Shown: positions 11,497 to 21,734 of the stretch, in pieces
How the letters are laid out: each line of letters opens with the position of its first letter
Position numbering within the stretch: position 1 is the first letter of the stretch
Made by a program: the position numbers and the translations under genes
Origin: Candidatus Fredericiella danica
Lineage (GTDB): Bacteria; Chloroflexota; Anaerolineae; Caldilineales; Caldilineaceae
Assembly: GCA_016713335.1 (NCBI GenBank)
Contig: JADJPH010000008.1
Location: forward strand, 62,001-126,000
DNA: 64,000 bases
Direction: 5' to 3'
The notes under the pieces: model-generated
What the model was told of the DNA's origin: nothing
Databases searched by the model: none
Seen by the model: the letters and a program-made list of their open reading frames with translations, nothing else

Positions 11497-12441
11497 GTGA
11501 ATAGGCAGGGACAAGCAACGGCAAAGTGGTATAGGCTCGGATTCATCACGCTCTTGATTGTCTTTGGCCTGGCGGCATGCACTGATGTCAAGCCGGTCTT
11601 AAAAATCGGCGTCCTGGCTCCTTTTGAAGGTCTCTACCGCCGGACCGGCTATGATGCACTTGCGGCAGTACGGGCCGCGATCGAAGATACCCCCGTTGCC
11701 GGTGCGGCAATCATACCGTTGGCCCTTGATGACGGCAGCGATCCAACAAGGTCTCGGCGTGCTGCGGAAAAATTGCTGGTTGACGGTGATGTCGCTGCAA
11801 TCGTTGGTCCTCTCTCCCCCGCTACGACCGCAGGAGTCGAACCCACCCTACAGGCAGCGGGTGTTCTCTGGTCTCCACCGCTGGCGCCATTCATGTTGCG
11901 CGACGACGAATGGGCCGTCCAAATGGTCGCAACGGCAGCCGACTATGCGAGCCAGCAAGGCGCAAGCCGGCTTGCCCTTGCCGGCTGGACTGCGGGCTGG
12001 CCCGACTTATCGGATGCTGAGTGGAGTACGGCAATTGGTTTGCCTGCGGTTCGCATCCAGGCGCCGGAAATGGTGGCACCGAGCGATGCCGTCTTCTGGT
12101 TGGGTTCGCCAGCAGAAGGCGCCGATTTTTTGAATGTGTTGCGCCAATACCACCCCACAGCTCCCTTCTGGCTTGGGCCACAGGGTGGCGATCCCGTATT
12201 TTCCGAACGGGCGCAATCGTTTGACCAAATCTATTGGGTGGTTTGGAGCGACCTCGGTTATAATAGTTGGAAGCAGCAGCATTCATCTTCCTCACCCCTT
12301 GCCTACCTCGTCTATCTGGCTACGGTTGCATCCATCCAATCTGCAACCGGGCAGACGCCGCAAACCACCACAGGCTGGTTTGTTCAGGCGTATTCCGTGA
12401 CATCGGATGGCGACAGCCAGCCATTGGTCCCGGAAGATTGA
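11497..12441 (+). CDS. Periplasmic-binding-protein-like lipoprotein (type 1 / amino-acid receptor fold)
   Basis: The best start is GTG 11497, five bases after the mltG stop, giving 314 residues with a lipoprotein signal ending in FGLAAC. No strong ribosome site is visible, so the start is uncertain. The mature part (VLKIGVLAPFEGLYRRTGYD, then VAAIVGPLSPATT and GVLWSPPLAPFMLRDDEWAVQ) has the pattern of branched-chain amino-acid receptor proteins, but it is shorter than usual and there is no transporter nearby. It may be a sensor or an envelope-associated binding protein co-transcribed with mltG. Confidence 0.7.
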   Translation: MNRQGQATAKWYRLGFITLLIVFGLAACTDVKPVLKIGVLAPFEGLYRRTGYDALAAVRAAIEDTPVAGAAIIPLALDDGSDPTRSRRAAEKLLVDGDVAAIVGPLSPATTAGVEPTLQAAGVLWSPPLAPFMLRDDEWAVQMVATAADYASQQGASRLALAGWTAGWPDLSDAEWSTAIGLPAVRIQAPEMVAPSDAVFWLGSPAEGADFLNVLRQYHPTAPFWLGPQGGDPVFSERAQSFDQIYWVVWSDLGYNSWKQQHSSSSPLAYLVYLATVASIQSATGQTPQTTTGWFVQAYSVTSDGDSQPLVPED

Positions 12442-12512
12442 CGATTCGTCAGGCAATCGATTGCGGCTGCGCATGCGCTCGGTGCAGTGCGTTCAATTAG
12501 GACACCTATACT

Positions 12513-13718
12513 ATGCGGGTCTTGATGTTTTCGTGGGAGTTTCCCCCCCATGTCGTTGGCGGACTCGGTAAACATGTCGCCGAGTTGGTTCCGGCGCTCG
12601 GCGGTCAGATGACAGCAGATGGCCCGCTATATCTGGACCTGGTGACGCCACGATGCAATGGCGGCGCCTGGATTGAAGATGTCTCGGAATACGTCACCGT
12701 CCATCGGGTCGACGTCCCCCCCATTGATCCGCAGGACAACTACAACAGCATCGTCAGCAACAACATCCCACTTGCAGACCATGCGATGCATCTTGCATCG
12801 CGCACCCCGTATGACGTAGTCCACGTGCATGATTGGCTGGTGACAAAAGCCGGTATCACGCTCAAAGAGCGCTGGAAGGTCCCAATGGTCACCACGATGC
12901 ACGCGACCGAACGTGGCCGGCATCGTGGCCACACGCCAGATGAAGCGAGCTATCGAATTGACCGCACCGAATGGTTGAGTTGTTTTGAAGCATGGCGTGT
13001 GATTGCATGCAGCCAATTCATGAATCATGAACTGCATGAATACTTCGAACTTCCGTACAGCAAGGTTGCGATCATCCCGAATGGCGTACATGCGGACCGG
13101 CCACGGCTCTGCACCCCGGACGCGGCAGAAGCGTGTCGGAAGCGTCATGCCGCGAACGGGGAACGACTCCTGGTCTTTGTGGGGCGAATCGTCTATGAAA
13201 AGGGGCTCCAGATCTTACTGCGCGCCATGCCGCGGATCGTGGCGGATTACCCGCATACAAAACTACTGGTTGCAGGTAAGAACGGCGCCATTTACTATCC
13301 GCTGGCCTACGAACTGGGCGTTGAGAACTCTGTTGTATTTCTGGACTACGTAAGCGATCACGATCGCGATTGCCTTTACAGCGGGGCCGACGCCGCCATC
13401 TTGCCGAGCCTGTACGAGCCGTTTGGCATTGTGGCGTTGGAGGCGATGTCGGCCGGGTGCAACGTGATTGCTTCCGGCGTCGGCGGGCTGGCAGAGATCG
13501 TACACCACTTACAGAATGGGCTGACGGTCTACCCGAATGACCCAATGAGTATCGTCTGGGCAGTCGATCAGCTCTTTAACGACCCGGAGGCCGCCGCACG
13601 CCGCCGAGAAACGGCGTTGTACGAAGCCCACACCGTCTACAGTTGGAAGCGCATTGCCGAACAGACCGCAGAACTCTACGACCAGGTGATCAGGGATCGG
13701 CGCGAGACTGACTGGTAG
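12513..13718 (+). CDS. Glycosyltransferase family 4 protein (glycogen-synthase-like)
   Basis: A 401-residue GT-B glycosyltransferase. The N-terminus MLMFSWEFPPHVVGGLGKHV-like pattern (residues 3-22) with a Gly-Gly-Leu-Gly loop resembles GT4/GT5 starch and glycogen synthases. The C-terminal domain shows LLVFVGRIVYEKGLQILLRA, then PSLYEPFGIVALEAMSAGC with the E-x7-E donor-binding motif and a final GVGGLAEIV segment. Likely substrates are nucleotide sugars for an alpha-glucan or surface polysaccharide; the sequence does not decide which. It has no signal peptide. A convergent phosphorylase gene ends four bases beyond its stop. Confidence 0.88.
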   Translation: MRVLMFSWEFPPHVVGGLGKHVAELVPALGGQMTADGPLYLDLVTPRCNGGAWIEDVSEYVTVHRVDVPPIDPQDNYNSIVSNNIPLADHAMHLASRTPYDVVHVHDWLVTKAGITLKERWKVPMVTTMHATERGRHRGHTPDEASYRIDRTEWLSCFEAWRVIACSQFMNHELHEYFELPYSKVAIIPNGVHADRPRLCTPDAAEACRKRHAANGERLLVFVGRIVYEKGLQILLRAMPRIVADYPHTKLLVAGKNGAIYYPLAYELGVENSVVFLDYVSDHDRDCLYSGADAAILPSLYEPFGIVALEAMSAGCNVIASGVGGLAEIVHHLQNGLTVYPNDPMSIVWAVDQLFNDPEAAARRRETALYEAHTVYSWKRIAEQTAELYDQVIRDRRETDW

Positions 13719-13721
13719 CGA

Positions 13722-15053
13722 TCAAGGCTCGAAATCCTCCGCGCCAACTCGATCCAGCAGAATCGGCAGCGGCGCGACAGGATAGTGGCCAAGTTGATAA
13801 GCAGCATGTAGGCGGTCAACCACATGGTTGGCCGCCTGTTCGTCGCCGGCATGCACCGTGCATAATGCGTCACCTGCCGCTACGTGGTCGCCGACCTTGG
13901 CGTTGACCATGACGCCCACGCGCATGTCGATCGGTTCGCCTTTCCTCTGACGACCGCCGCCCAGCGCCACCACCGTCAACCCAATGGCGCGGGCATCGAT
14001 CGCATGAACGTATCCATCGACGCCCGCCTTGACGTCCAACCGCACGGGTGCGGATGGCAGCAACGTTGGATCATCCACCGTACGGACATCGCCTCCCTGG
14101 GCGGCAACAAAGGCGCGGAACTTCTCAAACGCAGCGCCACTCTCGATTGCGGCGCGGACCTGCGGGCGTGCCGTGTGTTCATCGTCGGCCGCGCCAGCAA
14201 TGCGCAACATCTCCCCAGCCACAATCTCCACCAGCGCCTGGAAGTCAGCGGGGCCACCCCCCTGCAAGGTGCGAATTGCCTCTTGCGTCTCCATTGCGTT
14301 GCCGACGGCCCGCCCCAAAGGCTGCTCCATCTGAGTGATGAGCGCCGTGGTGCTGCGCCCGGAAAGACGGCCAATCGCCACCATCAGCCGAGAGAGCGCA
14401 AGCGCGGCTTCCAAGTTTTCCATGAACGCGCCGCGCCCGCACTTGACATCAAGCACAATGGCGTCGGCGCCGGCGGCAAGTTTCTTGGACATGATACTGG
14501 AGGCGATGAGCGGCAGGCTGGGGACCGTGCCCGTGACGTCACGCAGCGGGTAGAGCGTCTTGTCGGCTGGGGCAAGGTCGGCAGTCTGGGCCGCCACAAC
14601 CAGCCCGATCTCGCGCAACTGGTGGCGGAACTGCGCTTCGCTCAGGTCTGGACTCCAACCGGGGATACTTTCCAGCTTATCAATCGTACCACCCGTAAAC
14701 GAAAGCCCACGGCCACTCATCTTGCCGACGGGAAGTCCGCACGCCGCGGCAATCGGGCCAACCGCAAGCGTGGTCTTGTCGCCGACGCCACCACTTGAGT
14801 GCTTGTCGACGATGATGGCGCCGGGGGGCAATGCATCATGGAGATCGAGTTGTTCGCCGCTGGCGGCCATTGCCAACGTCAGGTCGGTCGTTTCGCGGTC
14901 GGTCATCCCGCGAAAGTAGACGGCCATTGCCCAGGCGGCGACTTGATAGTCCGGGATCGCGCCGTGCGTCAGTCCCTGAATAAAGAAGTTGATCTCATCA
15001 TGTGAGAGTTCGTGACCATCGCGTTTTTTGACAATGATGTCTACAGGATTCAT
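13722..15053 (-). CDS. Pyrimidine-nucleoside phosphorylase / thymidine phosphorylase
   Basis: The enzyme cleaves thymidine or uridine with phosphate to the free base and (deoxy)ribose 1-phosphate. The 443-residue chain has the family length and begins MNPVDIIVKKRDGHELSHDE. It contains the signature KHSSGGVGDKTTL and then GKMSGRGLSFTGGTIDKLES, which form the phosphate and nucleoside site, and a C-terminal domain with GHYPVAPLPILLDRVGA. The open frame extends 21 codons upstream, but the start at 15053 fits the homologues. No clear ribosome site is visible. It may be Pdp (broad) or DeoA (thymidine); the sequence alone does not settle this. Confidence 0.92.
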   Translation of the reverse strand: MNPVDIIVKKRDGHELSHDEINFFIQGLTHGAIPDYQVAAWAMAVYFRGMTDRETTDLTLAMAASGEQLDLHDALPPGAIIVDKHSSGGVGDKTTLAVGPIAAACGLPVGKMSGRGLSFTGGTIDKLESIPGWSPDLSEAQFRHQLREIGLVVAAQTADLAPADKTLYPLRDVTGTVPSLPLIASSIMSKKLAAGADAIVLDVKCGRGAFMENLEAALALSRLMVAIGRLSGRSTTALITQMEQPLGRAVGNAMETQEAIRTLQGGGPADFQALVEIVAGEMLRIAGAADDEHTARPQVRAAIESGAAFEKFRAFVAAQGGDVRTVDDPTLLPSAPVRLDVKAGVDGYVHAIDARAIGLTVVALGGGRQRKGEPIDMRVGVMVNAKVGDHVAAGDALCTVHAGDEQAANHVVDRLHAAYQLGHYPVAPLPILLDRVGAEDFEP

Positions 15054-15510
15054 GGCAGATGGAAGGTATGAAAAGTATGAATAGATTCGGATAGACGAAT
15101 AGGACCCAGTCTGCAAAGCGTATTACGGGTCACCGCAAACGTCAAGCTTCGGAATAGTAGAAAACCAGTGGGCTTGTCGTCTTTTTGAGCCAGAGAGCGT
15201 CCCCGGCATGCGCCAAGATGCGGTAATTGACGAAGTGCCGTGCGGCGCTCGCCGGATGGGGCAGGCATCCATTTCCTTCCGCACGGAGACGACGTGGTGC
15301 AGCACTATGTTGCATAGTCTGCGGCGCCCAGCCCCGTTAAAACTCCCTAATTTTCCCTCTTGACTCTGCCACTGTGTCAGGGTTTATGCTCTTCATTGCG
15401 AATGGCGAGGCGCCCGGTGCACTGGGCGAAAGCGCTGTCAACCAGACGCCGGGTGCGCCATCGTCGTTCGTAATTCGCCAATCGCAACGTTCGCAATGGG
15501 AACTATCGCA
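15054..15510. other. Intergenic region with one doubtful 57-codon minus-strand ORF
   Basis: About 450 bases without a convincing gene separate the divergent phosphorylase and epimerase genes. One short minus-strand frame (15315 to 15142, 57 codons) contains the protein-like stretch ARHFVNYRILAHAGDALWLK, but it has no clear ribosome site and I do not recognise it. It could be a gene remnant or chance. Short tandem TATGAA/GATTCG-like A/T-rich repeats lie at 15065-15105. Confidence 0.35.
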
Positions 15511-16484
15511 ATGACTACGATCAATTACACCAACGCAGTGATCTTCGGCGCCGGTCAGGTCGGGATGACCTTGATGGAGCAACTTGTACAGCAGGGCGTC
15601 ACGGTCACCCTGGTGAGCAGGCGGGGCAAGACCGGCGAGCCGCTGCCCACCGGCGCTACCATCGTCGCCGGTGACGTCAACGACCCCGCCACCGTGGCAA
15701 AGCTGGCGAAGGGCGCCGGCGTGGTCTTTGAGACCGCACAGCCTGAATACACCGAGTGGCCCGAAAAATGGCCGCCGTTGGTCAAGAGCATCATCGATGG
15801 CATGGCGCAGACCACGACCCCGCTCGTGTTTGTGGACAATCTTTACATGTACGGCCCGACCGGCGGCAAGCCAATCCGTGAGGACACGCCCTACGCCGCG
15901 ACGGGACGCAAAGGCAAGACGCGCGCCGAGGTGGCCAATGCCCTGCTGGACGCACACAAAGCGGGCAAAATTCGGGTGACGATTGGCCGCGCTTCGGATT
16001 TCTACGGACCGCGCGTCAAGGACGCATCGACCTTTGGGGAACGCTTCTTCGAAGCCGTCTGGGCGGGTAAGCCGGTCGATCTCTTTGGCAATCCGGACGC
16101 GCTACACACCTACACCTACGTGCCGGACTTTGCGAAATCGCTGATTACCCTGAGTGGTCAGGAGGAGGCCTATGGCGCGCCTGGCATGTGCCCAATGCCT
16201 CGGCGATGAGCACGCGCGAGATCGTAAAGCTCTTCGAAGCGGAGATGGGGCAACCCATCAAGACCCGCGTCGTAAGCAAGTTTATGGTCAGTATGATCGG
16301 GCTGTTTGTGCCGATCGTGCGCGAAATGAAGGAATTGGCGTATGAATTCGAGGAACCTTATGTCGTCGATGACAGCCAGTTCCGCGCTGCCTTTGGGGAC
16401 ACTGCAACCCCGCTGCCCGCAGGCGTGAAGGCGATGGTTGGCTGGTATGAGCAACACCGGAATGCGCTCAAGCAGGCTGCATAA
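15511..16484 (+). CDS. NAD-dependent epimerase/dehydratase family protein (frameshifted)
   Basis: An extended short-chain dehydrogenase of about 324 residues. The N-terminal Rossmann motif AVIFGAGQVGMTLMEQL binds NAD(P); NLYMYGPTGG carries the YG part of the active region, and DFYGPRV and HTYTYVPDFA are typical of the C-terminal half. The reading frame breaks near 16173-16180: the first frame ends at 16209, while the homologous continuation WHVPNASAMSTREIVKLFE reads in the next frame to 16484. One missing base explains this. The sugar substrate cannot be deduced. ATG 15511 is preferred over ATG 15496. Confidence 0.8.
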
Positions 16485-16492
16485 AATACTGC

Positions 16493-17086
16493 CTAGCGGG
16501 TGCTTCGCACATCCTTGTCCCAATGCGAGGGCTGGCGCACGACGCCGCCCTCGCCGATGTTCTCGCCGACATAGTCGCCATAGCAGGCGTGCATTTCAAA
16601 GAGCAGGGTGTTCAACTGGTCGATGTAGCCGTCGACAAAGCCCATGAGTTCGTGCATGCCGGGCGCGGTATTGCCGTTGCGCAGGTCGATGAGCCATTTG
16701 CCCTTGAGCTCACGAGTATTCTTCTCGATCGCCCGGTTGACGCGCTGGCGTGGCATGAGCGCCAGGTCAACGACGCTGAAAAACAGATAGCGTCCTCCCG
16801 GTGCATCCTTGACGACCACGCCCGCCCGCGGTGAAAACGCAAGGCACTTGCGCACCGTCAAATCGTCCAGTATGAAGAGATCCGGCTCCGGCGCAAATGC
16901 CGGCCATGACCTGGGGTTGTAAGGCTTCTGCTTTTCCTTGGCCTCCAGATGGAAGCGCACCCCGGCCGGCAGCAGCAACGTGAAGTCCAACTCATGATAG
17001 GCCCGCGTCTGGTCATTGAATGGCCACCGCTGCTCCAGTAGATAATTGCGAATCTCCTGTTCAAACGAGAGTGTATCGATCGTCAT
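16493..17086 (-). CDS. Uncharacterised protein with PD-(D/E)XK nuclease-like motif
   Basis: A 197-residue product that I do not recognise as a named family. Residues about 31-52 read HELDFTLLLPAGVRFHLEAK, in which an Asp is followed about 15 residues later by Glu-Ala-Lys. This is the spacing and chemistry of the PD-(D/E)XK nuclease core, preceded by a helix containing FEQEIRNYL, which fits the fold. No DNA-binding domain is visible. It lies 36 bases downstream of topA on the same strand, so it may be co-transcribed with the topoisomerase. The nuclease assignment is inference from a short motif. Confidence 0.55.
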   Translation of the reverse strand: MTIDTLSFEQEIRNYLLEQRWPFNDQTRAYHELDFTLLLPAGVRFHLEAKEKQKPYNPRSWPAFAPEPDLFILDDLTVRKCLAFSPRAGVVVKDAPGGRYLFFSVVDLALMPRQRVNRAIEKNTRELKGKWLIDLRNGNTAPGMHELMGFVDGYIDQLNTLLFEMHACYGDYVGENIGEGGVVRQPSHWDKDVRSTR

Positions 17087-17122
17087 GGCTCATTCCGTGA
17101 CGCGTGCACCATTTTTCCTATG

Positions 17123-19910
17123 CTACTTTTTCGCCGTGCTCTTGCTGGTGGCGCTCGCCGTATTGGTCGCAGCAGACTTACTGGCTGTTTTCTTAGTGGC
17201 AGGCTTTTTGCCGACCGCTGTGGTGCTGCCAGATTTCGCCTTCGCTGACCTGGTGGAAGCACTCTTCGTCTTTGTTGCCTTTGTTTCGGCGCCGCCATTT
17301 GACGCAGCAGACGTGCTCGTTTTTCGGCGGCTTGCCGACTTCTTCACCGGGCCCTTGGCTGCCTTCTCTGCGAGCCACGGCAACGCCATCTCCAGGGTGA
17401 CAGTCTCCGGTTTCATCTCTTTGGGCAGCGTGACGTTGACGCCACCATGGTTGACATAGGGACCATAGCGTCCGGCCAGCACTTGCACCGCCCCCCCATC
17501 GGGATGCTCACCCAGTTCTTTGAGCACACTCTTGGTGGCGGCGGCCCCACGTCCCTTGCCCCGTGCCCCACTGGCCTTTTCTGCAAATAACTCCAGGGCG
17601 CGGCCGAGTTCGATGGTCAGGACATCGTCGCCAGCCTTCAGGTTGGCGAAGATGCCGTCATGCACCACAAATGGTCCATAACGCCCGACCCCGGCTTGAA
17701 CGGGCTTCCCAGTTTCCGGATGTTCTCCCAGATCGCGCGGCAGGTTAAGCAGGGCCAGCGCCACGTCGATGCCAACAGTGTCAGGCGTCATCCCTTTGAG
17801 CAGGCTCGAGCGCTTCGGTTTCTTCTTGCCACCGTCGTCTTCGCCCAACTGGACGTAGGGGCCAAAGGGACCGATCTTAAGCAACACCGGCAGGGCAGTC
17901 TTGGGGTCGTTGCCTAAGACCACCGGACCGTCTGTCTTGCCATGCAAGAGTTGCTCGACCAGTTCGTCGGTCAGGTCCGCGGGCGCCAGATCTTTCGGGA
18001 GGCTCGCCGTCAACCGTTCTCCGTTTTCTTCCTTGGCAACAAAAGGCCCGAACTGCCCGATGCGTACTTCGGCGTTCAGGTTGCCGAGCTCCACCGTGCT
18101 TGCCAGGCGGGCGTCGATCTCCGATTCGCGCGTGCGCACGTCCCTCTCCAGCCCCTCTGGCCCCAGATAGAATTCGCGCAGATAGGTCAGGTAGTTGACC
18201 TGCCCCGCGGCGATATCGTCGAGCTTCTGCTCCATGTTGGCGGTGAATTTGAGGTCAACCAACTCCTCAAAGTGCTGCTCCATGAGCGTCGTCACCGCAA
18301 AGGCCGTGAAGGTGGGCACCAATTCCTTGCGCGCCTTGAAGCAGTAGCCGCGCTCTTGAATCGTGTCGATGATCGTGGCATAGGTGCTGGGGCGGCCAAT
18401 GCCTTCGGCCTCCAACGCCTTGACCAGGGTGGCGTCCGTATATCGGGCCGGCGGTTTGGTCTCATGCCCGACTGCATCCAGTTCGCGACAGTCGAGCGGC
18501 TCACCCACGGTCAGCGGCGGGAGTGGCTGCTCCTGGCTCTCCAGTGCAGCATCGGGATCGTCCGATCCTTCGACGTAGGCGCGGAAGAAGCCGGCAAAGA
18601 GCACCGTGCGCCCGCTCGCTTTGAAGGTGGCGTCGGCCACGCTGATCGTGGCGGTGACGAGTCGCAGGCGGGCATTGGCCATCTGGCTGGCAATGGTTCG
18701 TTTCCAGATCAGATCGTAGAGCGCGCGTTCGCGGCCATCCAGTGGCAGTTCGTCGGCCGTGCGCATCTGCTCGCCGGCCGGGCGGATCGCTTCATGCGCC
18801 TCTTGGGCATTGGCGGTCTTGGTTTGATAGTGGCGCGGCGAACTGCTCAGGAATTCTTCGCCATACAGTTCGCGGATGCGGCGCCGGGCAGCGTTGATGG
18901 CCTGTTCGCTCAGGTTGACTGAATCCGTACGCATGTACGTGATGTAGCCGTTCTCGTACAGGTCCTGCGCCACGCGCATCGTGTCTTTTGCGCTCCAGCC
19001 AAGTTTGCGGTTGGCCTCTTGCTGCAGCGTCGACGTGGTGAACGGCGCATAAGGCGAACGTTGTGCGTCCTTTTCGTCCAGGTCGGTGACGGACCAGGCG
19101 CTTTTTAGCAGCCGGTTGCGCAACGTTTCGGCTTCCTGCTGGTTTAGCAGCAGCACATCCTTGCGCTTGTTGGCGGCAATCTGGCCGGTTGTCTCGTCAA
19201 AGTCACGTCCTGTGGCCACCCGCTTGTCGCCCACTGAAACGAGCGTCGCGTCAAAGCGGTGCGCCGGCTGGTCGGGGCGCTTGTTAAGGAGCGCCTTCAG
19301 GTCCCAGTACTGGCCGATCACAAACGCCCGTCGTTCGCGCTCGCGCAACACCAGGAGACGCACCGCCACGCTTTGCACGCGCCCAGCGGAAAGGCGCGGC
19401 GCGATCTTCCGCCAAAGCAAAGGGGAAACCGTGTAGCCAACCAGCCGGTCAAGAATCCGGCGCGTTTCTTGCGCACGCACCAGATCCATGTCAAGTTCGC
19501 GGGTGTCCTGGAGCGCATGCTCGATGGCTGCGCGTGATTTCGTGAAAGACCATGCGACGCACCGGCGTCTTTGGATGGAGCACCTCGCGCAGATGCCAGC
19601 CGATGCTCTCACCTTCGCGGTCTTCGTCCGTCGCCAGAATGACTTCGTCAGCCTTCTTGACCAATTCCTTTAGTTCGCTGACAACCTTCTTCTTCTTGTC
19701 GGGGACAATATAGAGCGGGTCAAAATCGGCCTCTACATTTACGCCCAGGCGCGACCATGCCTCACCCTTGTACTTAGCCGGGATTTCGGCCGCAGAGGCA
19801 GGCAGGTCGCGAATGTGCCCCATGCTGGCTTTGACTACATAATCCTTCGGTAGGAATCCACCGATCGTGCGTGCTTTTGTCGGTGATTCTACGATAACCA
19901 ATTTGGGCAT
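17123..19910 (-). CDS. topA: DNA topoisomerase I (frameshifted)
   Basis: Type IA topoisomerase that relaxes negative supercoils, about 929 residues. The N-terminal TOPRIM domain has VESPTKARTI and the acidic triad in ATDEDREGE near residues 95-101. The cleavage domain shows RLSAGRVQSVA and GYITYMRTDS, whose Tyr (about residue 325) forms the covalent DNA link. Several C-terminal repeats (GRYGPF/GRYGPYV) follow, with no zinc fingers seen. The last 70 residues are a Lys/Ala/Ser/Thr-rich, histone-H1-like basic tail. The frame breaks near 19529-19535, after VFHEIT; one missing base restores ..TRAAIEHALQDTRELDMDL. Its ATG at 19910 lies opposite a divergent gene. Confidence 0.93.
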
Positions 19911-19977
19911 ATTCGCCCTCCGTCGTGTCGGGTTTGCAAGCTTGCCGGATCTTCAGGCAGGCGAAAGGACGTCGCCA

Positions 19978-20006
19978 AGTGTAAAATACGTTACGTGTGG
20001 GCGCAA
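19978..20006 (-). promoter_or_regulatory. Possible topA promoter
   Basis: On the minus strand TTGCGC (20006-20001) and TACACT (19983-19978) are separated by 17 bases, about 70 bases upstream of the topA start. The match is moderate. Confidence 0.4.
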
Positions 20007-20057
20007 AACTGTACTCTAGCACGAAATGACCATAATGTTGTCAGGAGCCGTACCCAT

Positions 20058-21720
20058 ATGCGTAGAAACGCCATGCGTTGGAGTTTGGTTGCAGTCCTTT
20101 TCGCTGGTTTGGCACCCGGTCTGGCGGCGGGACAGTCCGCTGCCACCCCCACGGTTCCGGATCAGGTTGAGCGTCACCCGCTCGCAAAGACATCGCTCCC
20201 CTGTATTGATGTCTTTGCCGCACATGTGCTTCCTCATGTCACCGCGATCAAAGGTGACGTCGTCAGAATGTTCGACGCCAACGGTTCCGGTGTGGCGGCG
20301 GGTGACCTGGACGGCGATGGCGACATCGACCTGTTGCTCGGCAATCAAGATGGCCCCGATACATTGCTGTGGAATGATGGGCCGCTGGCTTTTCGCAAGG
20401 AGGAATTTTCCAACGGCAACACCCGTGACGTGAAATTGATTGACGTCGACGCCGATGGCAGACTCGACATCGTGCTCACGCGCAAGTCCGGCACACTGAA
20501 TTTCTTTCATAATCAAGGCGCCGGCCAATTCAAGCGCCAAACGTTGCCGGGAGTAGCTGCGCCTGCATATCTTGCCAATTGGGCGGACCTGGACCGTGAC
20601 GGCGACCTGGATCTGGTGACGGCCACTTACGATGCTGGACTGCTGACCGATCATGGCAATGAGTACATCGTGACCAGCGGCAACAAGGGCGTCTACTATT
20701 ACGAAAACAAAAATGGACATTTTTCGCCCACCCAGCTAGCAAAGGATTCACAGGCGTTGGCGTTGATCTTTCCGGATCTGAACGGCGATGGCCGGCAGGA
20801 CATCCTGGTGGGCAATGATTTTCTGGCGCCTGACATGATCTGGTTGCACAGTGACAAGGGGTGGCAGCCTGCTCTGCCCTTTGAGTTCACAACCCACAGC
20901 ACCATGAGCCTTGATTACGGCGATGTCAACCGGGATGGCGCACCAGAGATCTTCGCAGCGGATATGAAACCCTATTCAGCCGATGACGCCATGGATATGA
21001 TGCCGGTGATGGATGACATGATGGAAGGCATGACGCGTGAGCAGGTGACGACTGAACGCCAGTTGATGGAAAACATGCTGCAAATGCAGGCGTCTCCCGG
21101 AAAGTACCTGAATCTGGCGCCCGACTGGAGTGTCGACGGCACCGGCTGGAGCTGGTCCGGCAAGTTTGGGGACCTCGACAACGATGGGTGGCTGGATCTG
21201 TACGTGGTCAACGGCATGATCGAGGAGCGCCTCTTTGCCCACATGCCGCGCCACGAGCTGGTTGAAGAGAATCAGGCTTTCCGCAACGAAGACGGGCTAC
21301 GCTTCCGGCGCATGCCGTCGTGGGACCTCGATGGGACCTATAGCGGGCGTGGGATGGTGATGGTCGATTTCGACGAAGACGGCGATCTCGACATCGTGAT
21401 CAACAACTTGCGCGGTCCGGCCCAACTCTATGAGAATCTGCTCTGCACCGGCGACAGCCTTGAAGTCGACCTGCGCTGGCCTGAGAGTGGGAACACACAT
21501 GCAATGGGGGCGACCGCAAGACTGACCACCGACCAGGGGGTGCTGCTCCGCGACGTGCGCCGGCAGCGGCTACTTGAGCGGCGATCCATCCCGGCTTCAC
21601 TTTGGCTTTCCTGCAGGTGCGACGCTGGAAAAGCTGGAGATCACCTGGCCCGACGGCGGCACGACCGTTGTTGAGCAGCCCAGCGCAGGTGAGATCTTAA
21701 CTGTGACCAGAAAATCGTAG
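20058..21720 (+). CDS. Secreted VCBS/FG-GAP repeat protein with ASPIC/UnbV C-terminal domain (frameshifted)
   Basis: The reconstructed product of about 553 residues has a signal peptide (LVAVLFAGLAPGLAAGQS) and then repeated FG-GAP/VCBS calcium-binding blades such as GDLDGDGDIDLLLGNQDG, DLDRDGDLDLVTATYD, DLNGDGRQDILVGNDF and DFDEDGDLDIVINN. These imply an extracellular beta-propeller. Near 21560 a one-base loss shifts the frame; the next frame reads GSGYLSGDPSRLHFGFPAGA and EITWPDGGTTVVEQPSAGE, the ASPIC/UnbV domain, and ends at 21720. The start at 20058 has AGGAG 11 bases upstream. Such proteins are probable surface or adhesion factors; the ligand is unknown. Confidence 0.82.
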
Positions 21721-21734
21721 ATCGGACTCAAACT

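Noticed and set aside
17942..18922. Plus-strand open frame of 326 codons
   Set aside because: Shadow of topA; composition is His/Arg/Gly-rich and shows no motif.
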